A stretch of 64,000 nt of DNA from Hymenobacter nitidus (GCF_020447315.1 NZ_JAJADQ010000005.1:336860-400859), one strand, 5' to 3'; positions 1 to 8,718 are shown, counted from the first letter of the stretch. Notes: generated from the sequence alone by a model not told the origin. Made by a program: numbers and translations.

Positions 1-658
1 GAGCGTTGGAAACGGCTCCATCCCAGGCAAAACACAGCGGAATAATGGGCACCAGAAACGTAAAAACCACCTGCCGCCACGTCAGCGGCCGTACGAAAAG
101 CGTGAGGAAAAAGGCTATTACAAAAATCAGGGGCAGCGAAATCCACCAGATGGCCGTGGGCAGGCTGTTGTCGCTCATTTCGTAGATGCAGATGGGCTGC
201 CGGCTGTCGCGGGCGTTTTGCAGGATGGCCCGGGCCAGCGCCGGCCGCATATGATGAAAGCTGCCCGTCATGGTCCGCACGCCGGGCAGGTCGGCCCCAA
301 CCTGACTGGCATCTACGGGAGTGGTCCGGTAGGAGAGGTGGGGGGGAGTCGAGCGGTTTACCGCTTCGGCAACTTCGATATTGGGGTATAAATCGGTCAG
401 CACCAAGGCCAGATCTGAATTGCCGGGTTGCCGCTGCAGGTGGGCCAGCACCTCCAGCATGGGCCCACCGCTGCCCGAGCACAGATCCACTATCCTTGGC
501 TGGCGGCTGTGGGCCAGCGCCCGGATCAGGAGCTTGCTCAGCTGCTGGGGCGAGCCAATGGCACGGTGCATCACAACCATCAGCCGGGTCAGGCAGGTGC
601 GCAGCCAACCAGGGAACCAGGGAAAATCTTCTAGCTCAAAGAGGTGGATTCTTTTCAT
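1..658 (-). CDS. Class I SAM-dependent methyltransferase-like membrane protein (partial, 3' end outside window)
   Basis: An open frame of 219 codons runs from an ATG at 658 to the window edge without a stop. Residues around 55-75 read RIVDLCSGSGGPMLEVL, the SAM-binding motif I (D-x-C-x-G-x-G) of Rossmann methyltransferases, followed by an acidic strand (VLTDLYPN) that fits motif II. After about residue 165 the chain turns hydrophobic (IWWISLPLIFVIAFFLTLF, then another hydrophobic run), so the C-terminal part probably sits in the membrane. The substrate cannot be told. It is transcribed leftward, away from glgB. The methyltransferase call is fair; the membrane tail is seen directly; the true length is unknown. 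Confidence 0.7.
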   Translation of the reverse strand, partial: MKRIHLFELEDFPWFPGWLRTCLTRLMVVMHRAIGSPQQLSKLLIRALAHSRQPRIVDLCSGSGGPMLEVLAHLQRQPGNSDLALVLTDLYPNIEVAEAVNRSTPPHLSYRTTPVDASQVGADLPGVRTMTGSFHHMRPALARAILQNARDSRQPICIYEMSDNSLPTAIWWISLPLIFVIAFFLTLFVRPLTWRQVVFTFLVPIIPLCFAWDGAVSNA

Positions 659-752
659 CGGGCGCGGAGCGGGTTATTTGGGTGAAATATAGCCCCGCAT
701 TGTTATTTGTTCCGGGTAAGCCCGCATGACCATCGCCCGGTAGGTTGTTAGC

Positions 753-845
753 TTGTTGTTTATTATAGAATTCGTAAATAATAAACAACAAAATCAAAAT
801 TCGTTTTGTTGTTTATTATTCAATTGCGAACTAGTAAACAACAAA
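753..845. promoter_or_regulatory. Two paired inverted repeats of TTGTTGTTTA (candidate operator array)
   Basis: The 10-mer TTGTTGTTTA occurs four times in alternating orientation: 753-762 (+), 782-791 (-), 806-815 (+), 835-844 (-). The first pair is a perfect 14-bp inverted repeat (753-766 / 778-791); the second pair matches over 11 bp (805-815 / 835-845). Half-site centres are 29, 24 and 29 bp apart. This AT-rich block stands out in GC-rich DNA between the divergent methyltransferase and glgB genes. Such symmetry suggests a dimeric or tetrameric regulator binding both pairs; the regulator is not identifiable. The rest of 659-1011 shows no gene. Confidence 0.55.
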
Positions 846-944
846 CTAGGAGGCCATATTGTGTCCGTTCCATTGCTGCAGCAGGGCAGGGCTGGTAAAA
901 AATCCTCGATACGATTGTACCTTGAAACCAGCCCCGCGGAATGC

Positions 945-952
945 TACCTTGC
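945..952 (+). promoter_or_regulatory. Candidate -7 promoter box for glgB (TACCTTGC)
   Basis: TACCTTGC lies 59 bp before the chosen glgB ATG. It is one or two bases off the Bacteroidota -7 consensus TAnnTTTG. The same octamer stands before the GH31 gene, the rhomboid gene and the SDR gene in this window, which raises its credibility. No good -33 TTTG is seen at the expected spacing. Confidence 0.35.
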
Positions 953-1011
953 GCCAGCCCGGCCGCTCTGCCCCGGGAATCGTAGTTTTGGCTTCAACCT
1001 CTCCCGTTGCT

Positions 1012-3054
1012 ATGGAAACTTCTTCGCCGACTACTGCCGCTGAGTCCACGCTGCCCCTGGTGCAAAACGACCCCTGGCTGGCCCCCTACGAACCCATACT
1101 GCAGGCCCGCCAGCAGCGGCTGGAGCAGCGCCTGGCTGAAATAACGGCGCAGTGTGGGTCCCTGCCCAAGTTTGCTACCGCCCACCAGCGCCTGGGCCTC
1201 AACTACGACGGACGCCGCCGCGGCTACTGGTTCCGGGAGTGGGCGCCGGCTGCCACCTACCTGTCGCTCACCGGCGACTTCAACGGCTGGAACCGGGGGG
1301 CAACGCCCCTGCAAAAAGGACCTGACGGCGTGTGGGAAGTGTTTCTGGCCGATAAGGACTATGCCGGCCGCCTCACCCACGGCAGCCGCTACAAAGTACA
1401 CGTGGGGGCGGCCAATGGCGGCAAGGACCGGCTGCCGGCTACCGTGCGCCGGGCCGTGCAGGACGAGCAAACCAAGGACTTTGCCGCCCAGGTGTGGCGC
1501 CCCGAAACGCCGTTTGCCTGGACTGACCAGAAATTCCGCATCCAGAACTACGTGCGGGAGCCGTTCATTTATGAGGCCCACGTGGGCATGGCCACCGAGG
1601 AGCACCGTCTGGGTACCTACCTCGAATTTGCCGAGAAAGTGCTGCCCCGCGTGCAGGAGCTGGGCTACAACTGCATTCAGCTGATGGCCGTGATGGAGCA
1701 CCCCTACTACGGCTCCTTTGGCTACCATGTCGCCAATTTCTTTGCCGCTTCGTCGCGCTTCGGCACCCCCGAGGACCTGAAGCACCTCGTGAATGAGGCC
1801 CACAACCGGGGTATTGCCGTGCTGCTCGACGTGGTGCATTCCCACGCCGTGAAAAACGAAGCCGAGGGCCTGGCCAACTTCGACGGCTCGGGCGGGCAGT
1901 ATTTCCACGAAGGGGCCCGCGGCAACCACCCCGGCTGGGACTCCAAGCTCTTCGACTACAGCAAGCCCGAGGTGCAGCAGTTTTTGCTGAGTAACCTGCG
2001 CTACTGGCTCGAGGAGTTTCACTTCGACGGCTTCCGCTTCGACGGCGTGACCAGCATGCTCTACCACCACCACGGCGAGGGCGTGGCCTTTGGCAGCTAC
2101 GACCAGTATTTCGGCCCCGACGTGGACGAGGATGCCGTGTTGTATCTGCAGCTGGCCACCATGCTCATCCACGAAATGAAGCGCGGGGCCCTGCTCATTG
2201 CCGAAGACATGAGCGGCATGCCTGGCCTGTGCCGGCCGATTGCCGAGGGCGGCATCGGCTTCGACTACCGCCTGGGCATGGGCATCCCGGACTACTGGAT
2301 CAAGCTGCTCAAGCACAAGCGCGACGAAGACTGGAGCCTGGGCGAGCTGTGGTACACGCTGACCAACCGCCGTCTGGGCGAGAAAACCGTGGCCTACGCT
2401 GAAAGCCACGACCAGGCTTTGGTGGGCGACAAAACCCTCGCCCACTGGCTCATGGACGCGGCCGTGTACCACCACATGCACAAGGACGACCCCAGCGACA
2501 TCGTGGCCCGGGGCCTGGCCCTGCACAAGATGATCCGGCTGCTGACCCTGGCCCTGGGCGGCGAGGCCTACCTCAACTTCATCGGCAACGAGTTCGGCCA
2601 CCCCGAGTGGGTCGATTTCCCGCGTGAAGGCAACAGCTGGAGCTACCAGCATGCCCGCCGGCAATGGTCCCTGGCCGACAACCCCGACCTGAAGTACCAG
2701 TATTTCCAAGCGTTCGACCAGGCCATGGTGACGACGGCCCGGCAGCGGCGGGTGCTGTCGGCTGCCCCGGCTAAGGAGTTGAACCAGGACAACCACAACC
2801 AGGTGCTCATCTTCGAGCGGGCCGGCCTGATCTTTATCTTCAACTTCCACGTCACGGCCAGCATCTTCGACTACCGCTTCTTCGTGCCCCAGCCCGGCCG
2901 CTACCGCATCATCCTGACTTCCGACGCGGCCCAGTTCGGCGGCTTCCAGCGCGTGGACGACTCACTGGTATATGAGACGTTCCAGGAAGACGAGGTCAAC
3001 AAGCTGAGCCTTTACGTGACGAACCGCACGGCCCTGGTGCTGGCCCGGGTGTAG
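1012..3054 (+). CDS. glgB: 1,4-alpha-glucan branching enzyme, eukaryote-like GH13 type
   Basis: Makes alpha-1,6 branches in glycogen in the cytoplasm. From the ATG at 1012 the product is 680 aa, close to eukaryotic branching enzymes (about 700 aa). Residues 60-150 form an N-terminal CBM48-like domain (WAPAATYLSLTGDFNGWNR). The TIM barrel shows YYGSFGYHV, LLDVVHSHA, FDGFRFDGVTSMLYHHHG (nucleophile Asp344), IAEDMSG (acid/base Glu398), ESHDQ (Asp467) and NEFGHPEW. The LLDVVHSHA and SMLYHHHG forms are those of animal, plant and fungal enzymes rather than E. coli GlgB. The open frame extends back to 859, but that part is unlike the family, so 1012 was chosen. A glucosyltransferase half and a GH31 glucosidase follow, which fits glycogen turnover. 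Confidence 0.9.
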   Translation: METSSPTTAAESTLPLVQNDPWLAPYEPILQARQQRLEQRLAEITAQCGSLPKFATAHQRLGLNYDGRRRGYWFREWAPAATYLSLTGDFNGWNRGATPLQKGPDGVWEVFLADKDYAGRLTHGSRYKVHVGAANGGKDRLPATVRRAVQDEQTKDFAAQVWRPETPFAWTDQKFRIQNYVREPFIYEAHVGMATEEHRLGTYLEFAEKVLPRVQELGYNCIQLMAVMEHPYYGSFGYHVANFFAASSRFGTPEDLKHLVNEAHNRGIAVLLDVVHSHAVKNEAEGLANFDGSGGQYFHEGARGNHPGWDSKLFDYSKPEVQQFLLSNLRYWLEEFHFDGFRFDGVTSMLYHHHGEGVAFGSYDQYFGPDVDEDAVLYLQLATMLIHEMKRGALLIAEDMSGMPGLCRPIAEGGIGFDYRLGMGIPDYWIKLLKHKRDEDWSLGELWYTLTNRRLGEKTVAYAESHDQALVGDKTLAHWLMDAAVYHHMHKDDPSDIVARGLALHKMIRLLTLALGGEAYLNFIGNEFGHPEWVDFPREGNSWSYQHARRQWSLADNPDLKYQYFQAFDQAMVTTARQRRVLSAAPAKELNQDNHNQVLIFERAGLIFIFNFHVTASIFDYRFFVPQPGRYRIILTSDAAQFGGFQRVDDSLVYETFQEDEVNKLSLYVTNRTALVLARV

Positions 3055-3118
3055 GCCAGCAACCCTGAAGAAAGTCTTGGCGCGGTGGCTTAAGGCTTCT
3101 GCCTGTCTCCCTAGCCAT

Positions 3119-3152
3119 AAAAAAAGTCCGTCGGTGCCGACGGACTTTTTTT
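3119..3152. terminator. Bidirectional Rho-independent terminator
   Basis: A hairpin with arms GTCCGTCGG / CCGACGGAC is flanked by seven A on the left and seven T on the right. It sits between the convergent glgB and YdeI-type genes and can end transcription from both sides. Confidence 0.9.
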
Positions 3153-3158
3153 GGTTCT

Positions 3159-3632
3159 TTAGCTTAGCTTTTTGCCGGCGCTAATCAATTCTACCGATTC
3201 CTTGATGCGGCGCATGCGGGTTTCGGGCTTCTTGGCGCGCTCGATCCACTGCACGTACTCACGGCGGTAGGGGTAAGGCAGCTGGTCGAACTTGGGGCGG
3301 TAGCCCGACTGCGACAACGCCCGCTCCAGGTCCTGGGGCAGCTCGAAGGAAGCTTCCTCCGTGTCGAGCTGAATGACCACCTCGACCGGCAGGCCCCAGG
3401 TTTTGTCGATGGCCCGGCGAATTTGCTTGCCCACGGGCAGCATGAACTCGTTGTCCTTGTTTTGCTCCAGCGTCAGGCGAAACGGAAAGCCGTCGATGGT
3501 GCCGCGCACGTGAAAGGGCGGCTTTTGCTGGAATACCTCAGTGGGGTTGAACGGCATCAGGACCTGAACGCCACCGTCGGTGCCATCCAGTTCGAGGGTA
3601 GCCTCAAAGCGTTGTTCGAAAGAATCGGACAT
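3159..3632 (-). CDS. DUF1905/YdeI (OmdA)-family protein
   Basis: A 157-aa cytoplasmic protein. The first ~95 residues match the DUF1905 beta-barrel-like fold (FEATLELDGTDGGVQVLMPF ... VRGTIDGFPFRLTL ... LPVGKQIRRAI), and the C-terminal part (residues 100-150: LPQDLERAL, LPYPYRREYVQWIERAKKPETRMRRI) matches the YdeI/OmpD-associated helical tail. Family members are linked to stress or bacteriocin tolerance but the biochemical role is not known. It lies 31 bp after the glycosyltransferase-like gene on the same strand and may be cotranscribed with it. The terminator at 3119-3152 closes the unit. Confidence 0.8.
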   Translation of the reverse strand: MSDSFEQRFEATLELDGTDGGVQVLMPFNPTEVFQQKPPFHVRGTIDGFPFRLTLEQNKDNEFMLPVGKQIRRAIDKTWGLPVEVVIQLDTEEASFELPQDLERALSQSGYRPKFDQLPYPYRREYVQWIERAKKPETRMRRIKESVELISAGKKLS

Positions 3633-3663
3633 GAAAAAGGGAATACGGTAAATCGTGCCGGGC

Positions 3664-4677
3664 TTACGCGCGCGGCGTCACATGAGTCAGTGCCTGGTTG
3701 ATGGCTGCCGTGTCGGCGGCGTCAATCACCCGAATACGGGCTGCGGGAAGAGAATAAAAGGAAACCAGGCGCTGGGCCAGCTCCTCCGTGTTGGCCAGAA
3801 TCAAATCGGCCCGGCGCAAAGTTAAGCGTTCCAGCTCCAGAATCCAGCCCCGGTCGGCGGGCGAGTCGCGGTCGGCAGCCAGCGACTGCACGTGCAGCAC
3901 CAGCGGCCGGCCGGTCGTTTGCCGGATTTCCAGAGCCGCCAGCCACGACGGCCAGGCCGGGGCGTAAATCACGCCGAAAGGCTGGCTCACGGCCAGAGGC
4001 GTGGCAAACCGGGCGTACTGAATCACGCGGAAATTTAAATCGGCGCCGCCTTCCTCGGCTTCATCCAACGATTGCAGCGCCTGCACGAACGAGGCCTGTG
4101 CGGCGGCTTTTTCCGTGGCCGGCGTTGCCGCAACCGGCTGGCTGCTGCCCGTTACCGGCGACAAATTTGCGGAGACATTGAGCGTCAGGTCGTCGGCGGC
4201 CTCGTGGATGGCGGCGGCTTCGTCGGGGCCGATTTCCGCCGTGGCTTCGGCAAACTCATCCTCGTTCAGCAGGCCGTAGTCGGTAGCCGTCGCGGCTGCC
4301 TGCGGGGAGTAGCCGGGGGCTGAAACTGGTGTTGCGGCCTGGGGCGCGGCCACTGCGGGCGAAGTCTGAACGGTACCCAGCACCGCGCTGGGCGGCAGGC
4401 TGGCGCCGGCATAGGGGGCGGCCGGAGCCTGCCACGAGCCGGCCGAGGCGCCGGGGCGGGTAGTGGCCGCCGTAGCCAGCTGGGCGGCGCTGAGCAGGTT
4501 CAGGCGGATAATCTGGTCGGCGGAAGTGAGCGTGGCCGAGTCGGGCAGACGGGGTACGATAACGGATACGGGCAGGTGCTCGGCCAGCTGGCGCGACAGA
4601 GCCAGGGCTGCTGGTTCCGGCGCCAGTGCCGCTTCATCCCAGCCCAGCAATAACACGTTGAGAGGATGGTGTTCCAT
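3664..4677 (-). CDS. Half-length GT-B glycosyltransferase with a long disordered insert
   Basis: 337 aa. The N-terminus (PLNVLLLGWDEAA) and residues 220-330 (VIYAPAWPSWLAALEI, RPLVLHVQSLAADRD, ERLTLRRADLILANTEELAQ, LPAARIRVID) follow the N-terminal acceptor domain of GT4/GT5 enzymes, including the hinge helix that normally leads into the nucleotide-sugar domain. The chain stops there: the C-terminal catalytic half with the E-x7-E motif is missing, and only 31 bp separate it from the next gene. Residues ~80-205 are Ala/Pro/Thr-rich and probably disordered. It stands between a branching enzyme and an alpha-glucosidase, so a link with glycogen is likely. It may be a non-catalytic partner rather than an enzyme. 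Confidence 0.6.
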   Translation of the reverse strand: MEHHPLNVLLLGWDEAALAPEPAALALSRQLAEHLPVSVIVPRLPDSATLTSADQIIRLNLLSAAQLATAATTRPGASAGSWQAPAAPYAGASLPPSAVLGTVQTSPAVAAPQAATPVSAPGYSPQAAATATDYGLLNEDEFAEATAEIGPDEAAAIHEAADDLTLNVSANLSPVTGSSQPVAATPATEKAAAQASFVQALQSLDEAEEGGADLNFRVIQYARFATPLAVSQPFGVIYAPAWPSWLAALEIRQTTGRPLVLHVQSLAADRDSPADRGWILELERLTLRRADLILANTEELAQRLVSFYSLPAARIRVIDAADTAAINQALTHVTPRA

Positions 4678-4793
4678 AGGAATCAGGCGGTGACGCCGAA
4701 AAGAGAAGCGAAAGAAAAAGGGCCTCTGAGCCCTCTAATACGGTTTCAGCCGTTTGAAAGCTAATGTTAGGCAAAATTCGCGGGAATCGTTTT

Positions 4794-4801
4794 TACCTTG
4801 C
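4794..4801 (+). promoter_or_regulatory. Candidate -7 promoter box for the GH31 gene (TACCTTGC)
   Basis: The same octamer as before glgB, 68 bp ahead of the GH31 ATG in the divergent region 4678-4869. No clear -33 element is seen. A small GGGC/GCCC hairpin lies at about 4720-4735. Confidence 0.35.
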
Positions 4802-4869
4802 AGACTTATATTGTTGTGCTTCCGGCCCGGCCGGAATTTTTTTGCCTACTTCTTCCAGACTACACACCG

Positions 4870-7299
4870 ATGGCCGATTCGATTCAGGAAAATAACTACA
4901 TGGTCAATGACCTGGCCGCCAAGGGGAAGCAGGAGTTCTTTCCCGGTCAGGTGCTGTCGTGCGCGCAGCAGGGCCACGATTTCCTGTTTACCTGCGACAA
5001 TGGCGTGCAACTTAGCGTGCAGGTCATTACCGACAAAGTGCTGCGCTTCCGCTTTGCCACCGAAGTGGGCTTTGCTGCCGACTTCAGCTACGCCGTGCCC
5101 GCCGACCAGCCCCGGCCCGAAATCGAGTTTCTGGAGTTCCGGGAGAAGCCCGACCACTACCGCATCACCACCGAGCGCCTGATCTGCACCATCAGCAAAC
5201 AAAACGCCAGCTCCCGCATTCTGGACCGCTCGGGCACGCTTTTGTCGGCCGACGAGAAAGGCTTCCACTGGGAGTACGACTACGAAACCGGCAACGACAT
5301 CGTCAAGATGAGCAAGCAGGTGCAGAGCGGCGTGCACTACTACGGCCTGGGCGACAAGCCCGACAACATGAACCTGCGCGGCAAGCGCTTCACCAACTGG
5401 GGCACCGACACCTACGGCTACACCAAGGGAAGTGACCCGCTTTACAAGAACATTCCGTTCTATCTGGAGCTGCAGCAGAAAATTGCCCACGGCATCTTCT
5501 TCGATAACACCTTTAAGGCCTCGTTCGACTTTGCCGCCGAGCGGGCCGACGTGACCAGCTTCTGGGCCATGGGCGGCGAGATGAACTACTACTTCATCTA
5601 CGGCCCCACGCTCACCGAAGTCACCCAGGAATACACCCGCCTGACCTGCCCGCCCGAACTGCCCCCGCTGTGGGCCCTGGGCTACCACCAGTGCAAGTGG
5701 AGCTACTTCCCGGAAAGCAACTTCCGCGGCATCGCCAAGGGCTTCCGCGACCGGAAAATCCCCTGCGACGCGCTGTATCTGGACATCGACTACATGGACG
5801 GCTACCGGTGCTTTACCTGGAGCCCCACCCACTTTCCTGACCCCAAGAAGATGGTGCAGGAGCTGGCTGAGGATGGCTTCAAAACCATCGTCATTATCGA
5901 CCCGGGCATCAAGATTGACCCCAACTACAGCGTTTATAAGGAGGGCCTCGAAAACGACTACTTCTGCCGCCGCGCCGACGGGCCATTGATGAAGGGCTCG
6001 GTGTGGCCCGGCCTGTGCAACTTTCCCGACTACACCCGCCCCGACGTGCGCGAGTGGTGGGCCGGCCTGTTCAAGGGCCTGATTCAGGAAGATGGCGTGC
6101 GGGGCGTGTGGAACGATATGAACGAGCCGGCCGTGTTTGAGAAGGGCACCTTCCCCGACGACGTGCGCTTTAATTACGACGGGCACTCAGCTTCCCACAA
6201 AAAAGCCCACAACATCTACGGCATGCAGATGGCCCGGGCTACGGCGGCGGGCGTCAAGCAATTCAGCTACCCCAACCGGCCCTTCACTATCACCCGCAGC
6301 ACCTACGCCGGCGGGCAGCGCTACTCTTCGGCCTGGACCGGCGACAACATCGCCAGCTGGGAGCACCTGTGGCTGGCCAACATCCAGTGCCAGCGCCTGA
6401 GCATCTCGGGCTTCAGCTTCGTAGGCTCCGACGTGGGCGGCTTCATCGACACACCGGACGGCGAGCTGTATGTGCGCTGGGTGGCGCTGGCGGCCTTCCA
6501 CCCGTTCTTTCGCACCCATTCCAGCGGTGACCACGGCGACCAGGAGCCCTGGAGCTTCGGCGAGCAGTATTTGGATCTGGCCCGCGGCTTTATCGAGCTG
6601 CGCTACCGCCTGCTGCCCTACATGTACACCACGTTCTGGCAGTACGTGCAGCAGGGTACGCCCGTGCTGCGGCCCCTCACGTTCCTGGACCAGAACGACA
6701 CGGAAACCTACCTGCGCATGGCCGAGTTCAGCCTCGGCGACCACCTGCTGGTGTGCCCCATCACCCAGGCCGGCGCCGATGGTCGCTGGATGTATCTGCC
6801 CCGCGGCGACTGGTTCTACTACTGGACCGACGAAGCCAAAGAGGGCGGCGCCGAAGTGTGGGCCAGCGCCCCCCTCGACCGGATTCCGTTGTTCGTAAAG
6901 GCCGGCGCGGTTATTCCAATGTACCCTTTGATGCAGTACGTGGGCGAGAAAAAGGTGGAAGAGCTAATCCTGCACGTGTATTATAAGAACGGCTCGGAGA
7001 CCAGCGTGGTTTACGACGACGGCGGCGAAGGCTACGGCTACCAGCAGGGCCAGAGCACCACGCGCCGCTTCACCGTAACGGGCACGCCTGGCAGCCTGAC
7101 CATCGTGCAGACTATCGAAGGCGACTATCAGCCCAGCTTCGCTACCTACCGGCTGGTGTTCCACGGGTTAGGCTTTGCGGCCAGCCAGGCCACGGTGAAC
7201 GGCGAAGCCAGCCCACTGACCGAGGCCACCTCGGACCTGGGCCTCGCACTGAAAGAAGTGGTGGTGAGCAGCTCATTCACGGAAATTACCGTGGGGTAA
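4870..7299 (+). CDS. Glycoside hydrolase family 31 alpha-glucosidase
   Basis: Hydrolyses terminal alpha-glucosides, probably maltodextrins or glycogen-derived oligosaccharides. The product from the ATG at 4870 is 809 aa. It has the GH31 N-terminal beta-sandwich (YYGLGDKPDNMNLRGKRF), the barrel motifs WALGYHQCKWSYFPE and LDIDYMDGYRCFTW, the nucleophile motif GVWNDMNEP (Asp416), the acid/base motif WTGDNIASWEHL (Asp492), SGFSFVGSDVGGF, and FHPFFRTHS, then the C-terminal beta domains with LPLFVKAGAVIP-like text. No signal peptide is seen from this start, so it is likely cytoplasmic. The frame is open to 4798, but the extra 24 residues do not look like family sequence. Neighbours point to glycogen or starch metabolism. 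Confidence 0.9.
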   Translation: MADSIQENNYMVNDLAAKGKQEFFPGQVLSCAQQGHDFLFTCDNGVQLSVQVITDKVLRFRFATEVGFAADFSYAVPADQPRPEIEFLEFREKPDHYRITTERLICTISKQNASSRILDRSGTLLSADEKGFHWEYDYETGNDIVKMSKQVQSGVHYYGLGDKPDNMNLRGKRFTNWGTDTYGYTKGSDPLYKNIPFYLELQQKIAHGIFFDNTFKASFDFAAERADVTSFWAMGGEMNYYFIYGPTLTEVTQEYTRLTCPPELPPLWALGYHQCKWSYFPESNFRGIAKGFRDRKIPCDALYLDIDYMDGYRCFTWSPTHFPDPKKMVQELAEDGFKTIVIIDPGIKIDPNYSVYKEGLENDYFCRRADGPLMKGSVWPGLCNFPDYTRPDVREWWAGLFKGLIQEDGVRGVWNDMNEPAVFEKGTFPDDVRFNYDGHSASHKKAHNIYGMQMARATAAGVKQFSYPNRPFTITRSTYAGGQRYSSAWTGDNIASWEHLWLANIQCQRLSISGFSFVGSDVGGFIDTPDGELYVRWVALAAFHPFFRTHSSGDHGDQEPWSFGEQYLDLARGFIELRYRLLPYMYTTFWQYVQQGTPVLRPLTFLDQNDTETYLRMAEFSLGDHLLVCPITQAGADGRWMYLPRGDWFYYWTDEAKEGGAEVWASAPLDRIPLFVKAGAVIPMYPLMQYVGEKKVEELILHVYYKNGSETSVVYDDGGEGYGYQQGQSTTRRFTVTGTPGSLTIVQTIEGDYQPSFATYRLVFHGLGFAASQATVNGEASPLTEATSDLGLALKEVVVSSSFTEITVG

Positions 7300-7342
7300 C
7301 TGGCCGCTGCCAAGTAAGATATTTTGCATTATTTCTTTTGAA

Positions 7343-7377
7343 GCCCCGCTGGCCTGTTTGTGGCAGCGGGGTTTTTT
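7343..7377 (+). terminator. Rho-independent terminator after the GH31 gene
   Basis: Arms CCCCGCTG (7344-7351) and CAGCGGGG (7364-7371) are followed by six T. Confidence 0.9.
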
Positions 7378-7451
7378 GTGCCCGGTGCCTACTGGTCCAG
7401 AACATGCCGCAGCTACCGACTAACGGCGGGGTTATCCTGCCAAAAGGCAGA

Positions 7452-7503
7452 TTGGTGTAATAAATTATAAGCTGGCGAGGGCAGGGGCTACGTTTGTATC
7501 ATC
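7452..7503 (+). promoter_or_regulatory. Promoter region of the beta-prism lipoprotein gene
   Basis: TACGTTTG at 7489-7496 fits the Bacteroidota -7 box TAnnTTTG. TTGGTGTAATAAATT lies exactly 37 bp upstream of it. The same two blocks at the same 37-bp distance recur at 8977-9028, where no gene follows. The leader to the ATG at 7613 is about 110 bp. Confidence 0.5.
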
Positions 7504-7612
7504 CAACAGCAACTATTGCCACCCAGCGGGCTACAGCTCACGACTCCGTGCTAGTGTACCGTCTAGCAACATATTTTCATTTTTCTACACACCTTCTTAT
7601 TACCATCACTTT

Positions 7613-8644
7613 ATGAAATTTCCAGTACGTTTCAAGCTGTCAGCCTTGGTCTTGGGTGCCGGCGTTATGGCTTTGTCGAGCTGCAGCAAAGAAGAACTGC
7701 ATGATATGAAGCCGGGCAAAGGCAGCCCAAAAAATGAAGTTGATACGTCTATTGCCGAGGCCCGGGCTGCGTGGGGTAAGTTTGTGAGTGATGTGCGGGC
7801 CGGCGTTCAGGTCGACCCCGAGGGCCAGTACGTGAAGGATGGTACCATCGTCCCCAGCGACGGGGTAAGTGCCCGTTTGCAGCGTCCCAAGTTCGACATG
7901 CAGCGCCGCGACATGAAGACCTTTGCCGCCATGCCTTTCGGCTCCGGCAATGAGCAACAGTACGTACAGCCCATCGATCTGGAAGAACCCGGCGACGGGG
8001 GCGGGGGCTATGGTGGTGGTGGTGGCGGCTCTACTCCGTACCAGGGCTTTATCAGCAGCGAAAACGTAGCCGCCTACTCGGGCGCCGACAACCCCGCCGG
8101 CCACATCTACGACCTGAAAATTACCAAAGGCGGTGACGGTCCGTTGGATGGCTACACCAAAATTGATGTCGACCTCAACCGCGGTGCCGGGGGCCAGTAC
8201 ATCTACCTCACCTTCACCCGCAACCCCAGCAAAGTGCAGAAAGGCTCGGAGTGGGACCCCTACTGCATGAATGGCAGCTTCAGCGTCTGCAACGGCCGGG
8301 AAGTAGTAGGGCCGGTACGGGGCATCTGGTCGCAGGCCTACAACAGTGGCGGCGCCTTTCACGCCTGGCCCGGCTTCACCTTCCCCACCTGGGCCCCCAA
8401 TGGCGTAGGCGGCTGGAAGCAGCCCGACCTGAACGACGGCGCCGGTGGCGACTATATCTACGGTTATCAGTCGAAAGATGCCCGGGATGGTAATCCAATT
8501 GAAGTTGGAGTGCTATACGGTTCGAGCAGCAGTGTAGCGCCGCCCGCCGGCTGGGTGAAAGTAGATGGTTCCAACGGCCAGGGCGTTGATTTGAACAAAG
8601 GCGCCGGTGGCGACTACGTGTACTTCTGCTACAAGCGCCGCTAA
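7613..8644 (+). CDS. Lipoprotein with a MABP-like beta-prism domain
   Basis: 343 aa. A signal peptide ends in lipobox ALSSC (Cys24), so the protein is anchored to a membrane. Residues 25-120 are polar and unrecognised; 125-139 are a Gly-rich linker. The C-terminal ~195 residues carry three copies of a D-L-N-x-G-A-G-G-x-Y-[IV]-Y motif at about residues 187, 272 and 326, each after G[YW] and followed by a beta strand (KIDVDLNRGAGGQYIYLTF, DLNDGAGGDYIYGYQ, DLNKGAGGDYVYFCYKR). This is the threefold signature of the MABP beta-prism known from MVB12 and DENN proteins and from bacterial MACPF toxins. That domain is linked to membrane or glycan contact. No enzyme motif is seen. Its ligand is unknown. 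Confidence 0.75.
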   Translation: MKFPVRFKLSALVLGAGVMALSSCSKEELHDMKPGKGSPKNEVDTSIAEARAAWGKFVSDVRAGVQVDPEGQYVKDGTIVPSDGVSARLQRPKFDMQRRDMKTFAAMPFGSGNEQQYVQPIDLEEPGDGGGGYGGGGGGSTPYQGFISSENVAAYSGADNPAGHIYDLKITKGGDGPLDGYTKIDVDLNRGAGGQYIYLTFTRNPSKVQKGSEWDPYCMNGSFSVCNGREVVGPVRGIWSQAYNSGGAFHAWPGFTFPTWAPNGVGGWKQPDLNDGAGGDYIYGYQSKDARDGNPIEVGVLYGSSSSVAPPAGWVKVDGSNGQGVDLNKGAGGDYVYFCYKRR

Positions 8645-8718
8645 TAGTTACCTATTGTATTCTTATTTAATCATTGTTACAGGTTGATAGTTATTTTATT
8701 GCATTAGTTATTCTATAA

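Noticed and set aside
994..2850. 618-codon open frame on the minus strand under glgB
   Set aside because: It is the mirror frame of a strongly conserved GH13 gene; its residues are Val/Ala/His/Leu-rich with no domain, as expected from GC-rich codon bias.
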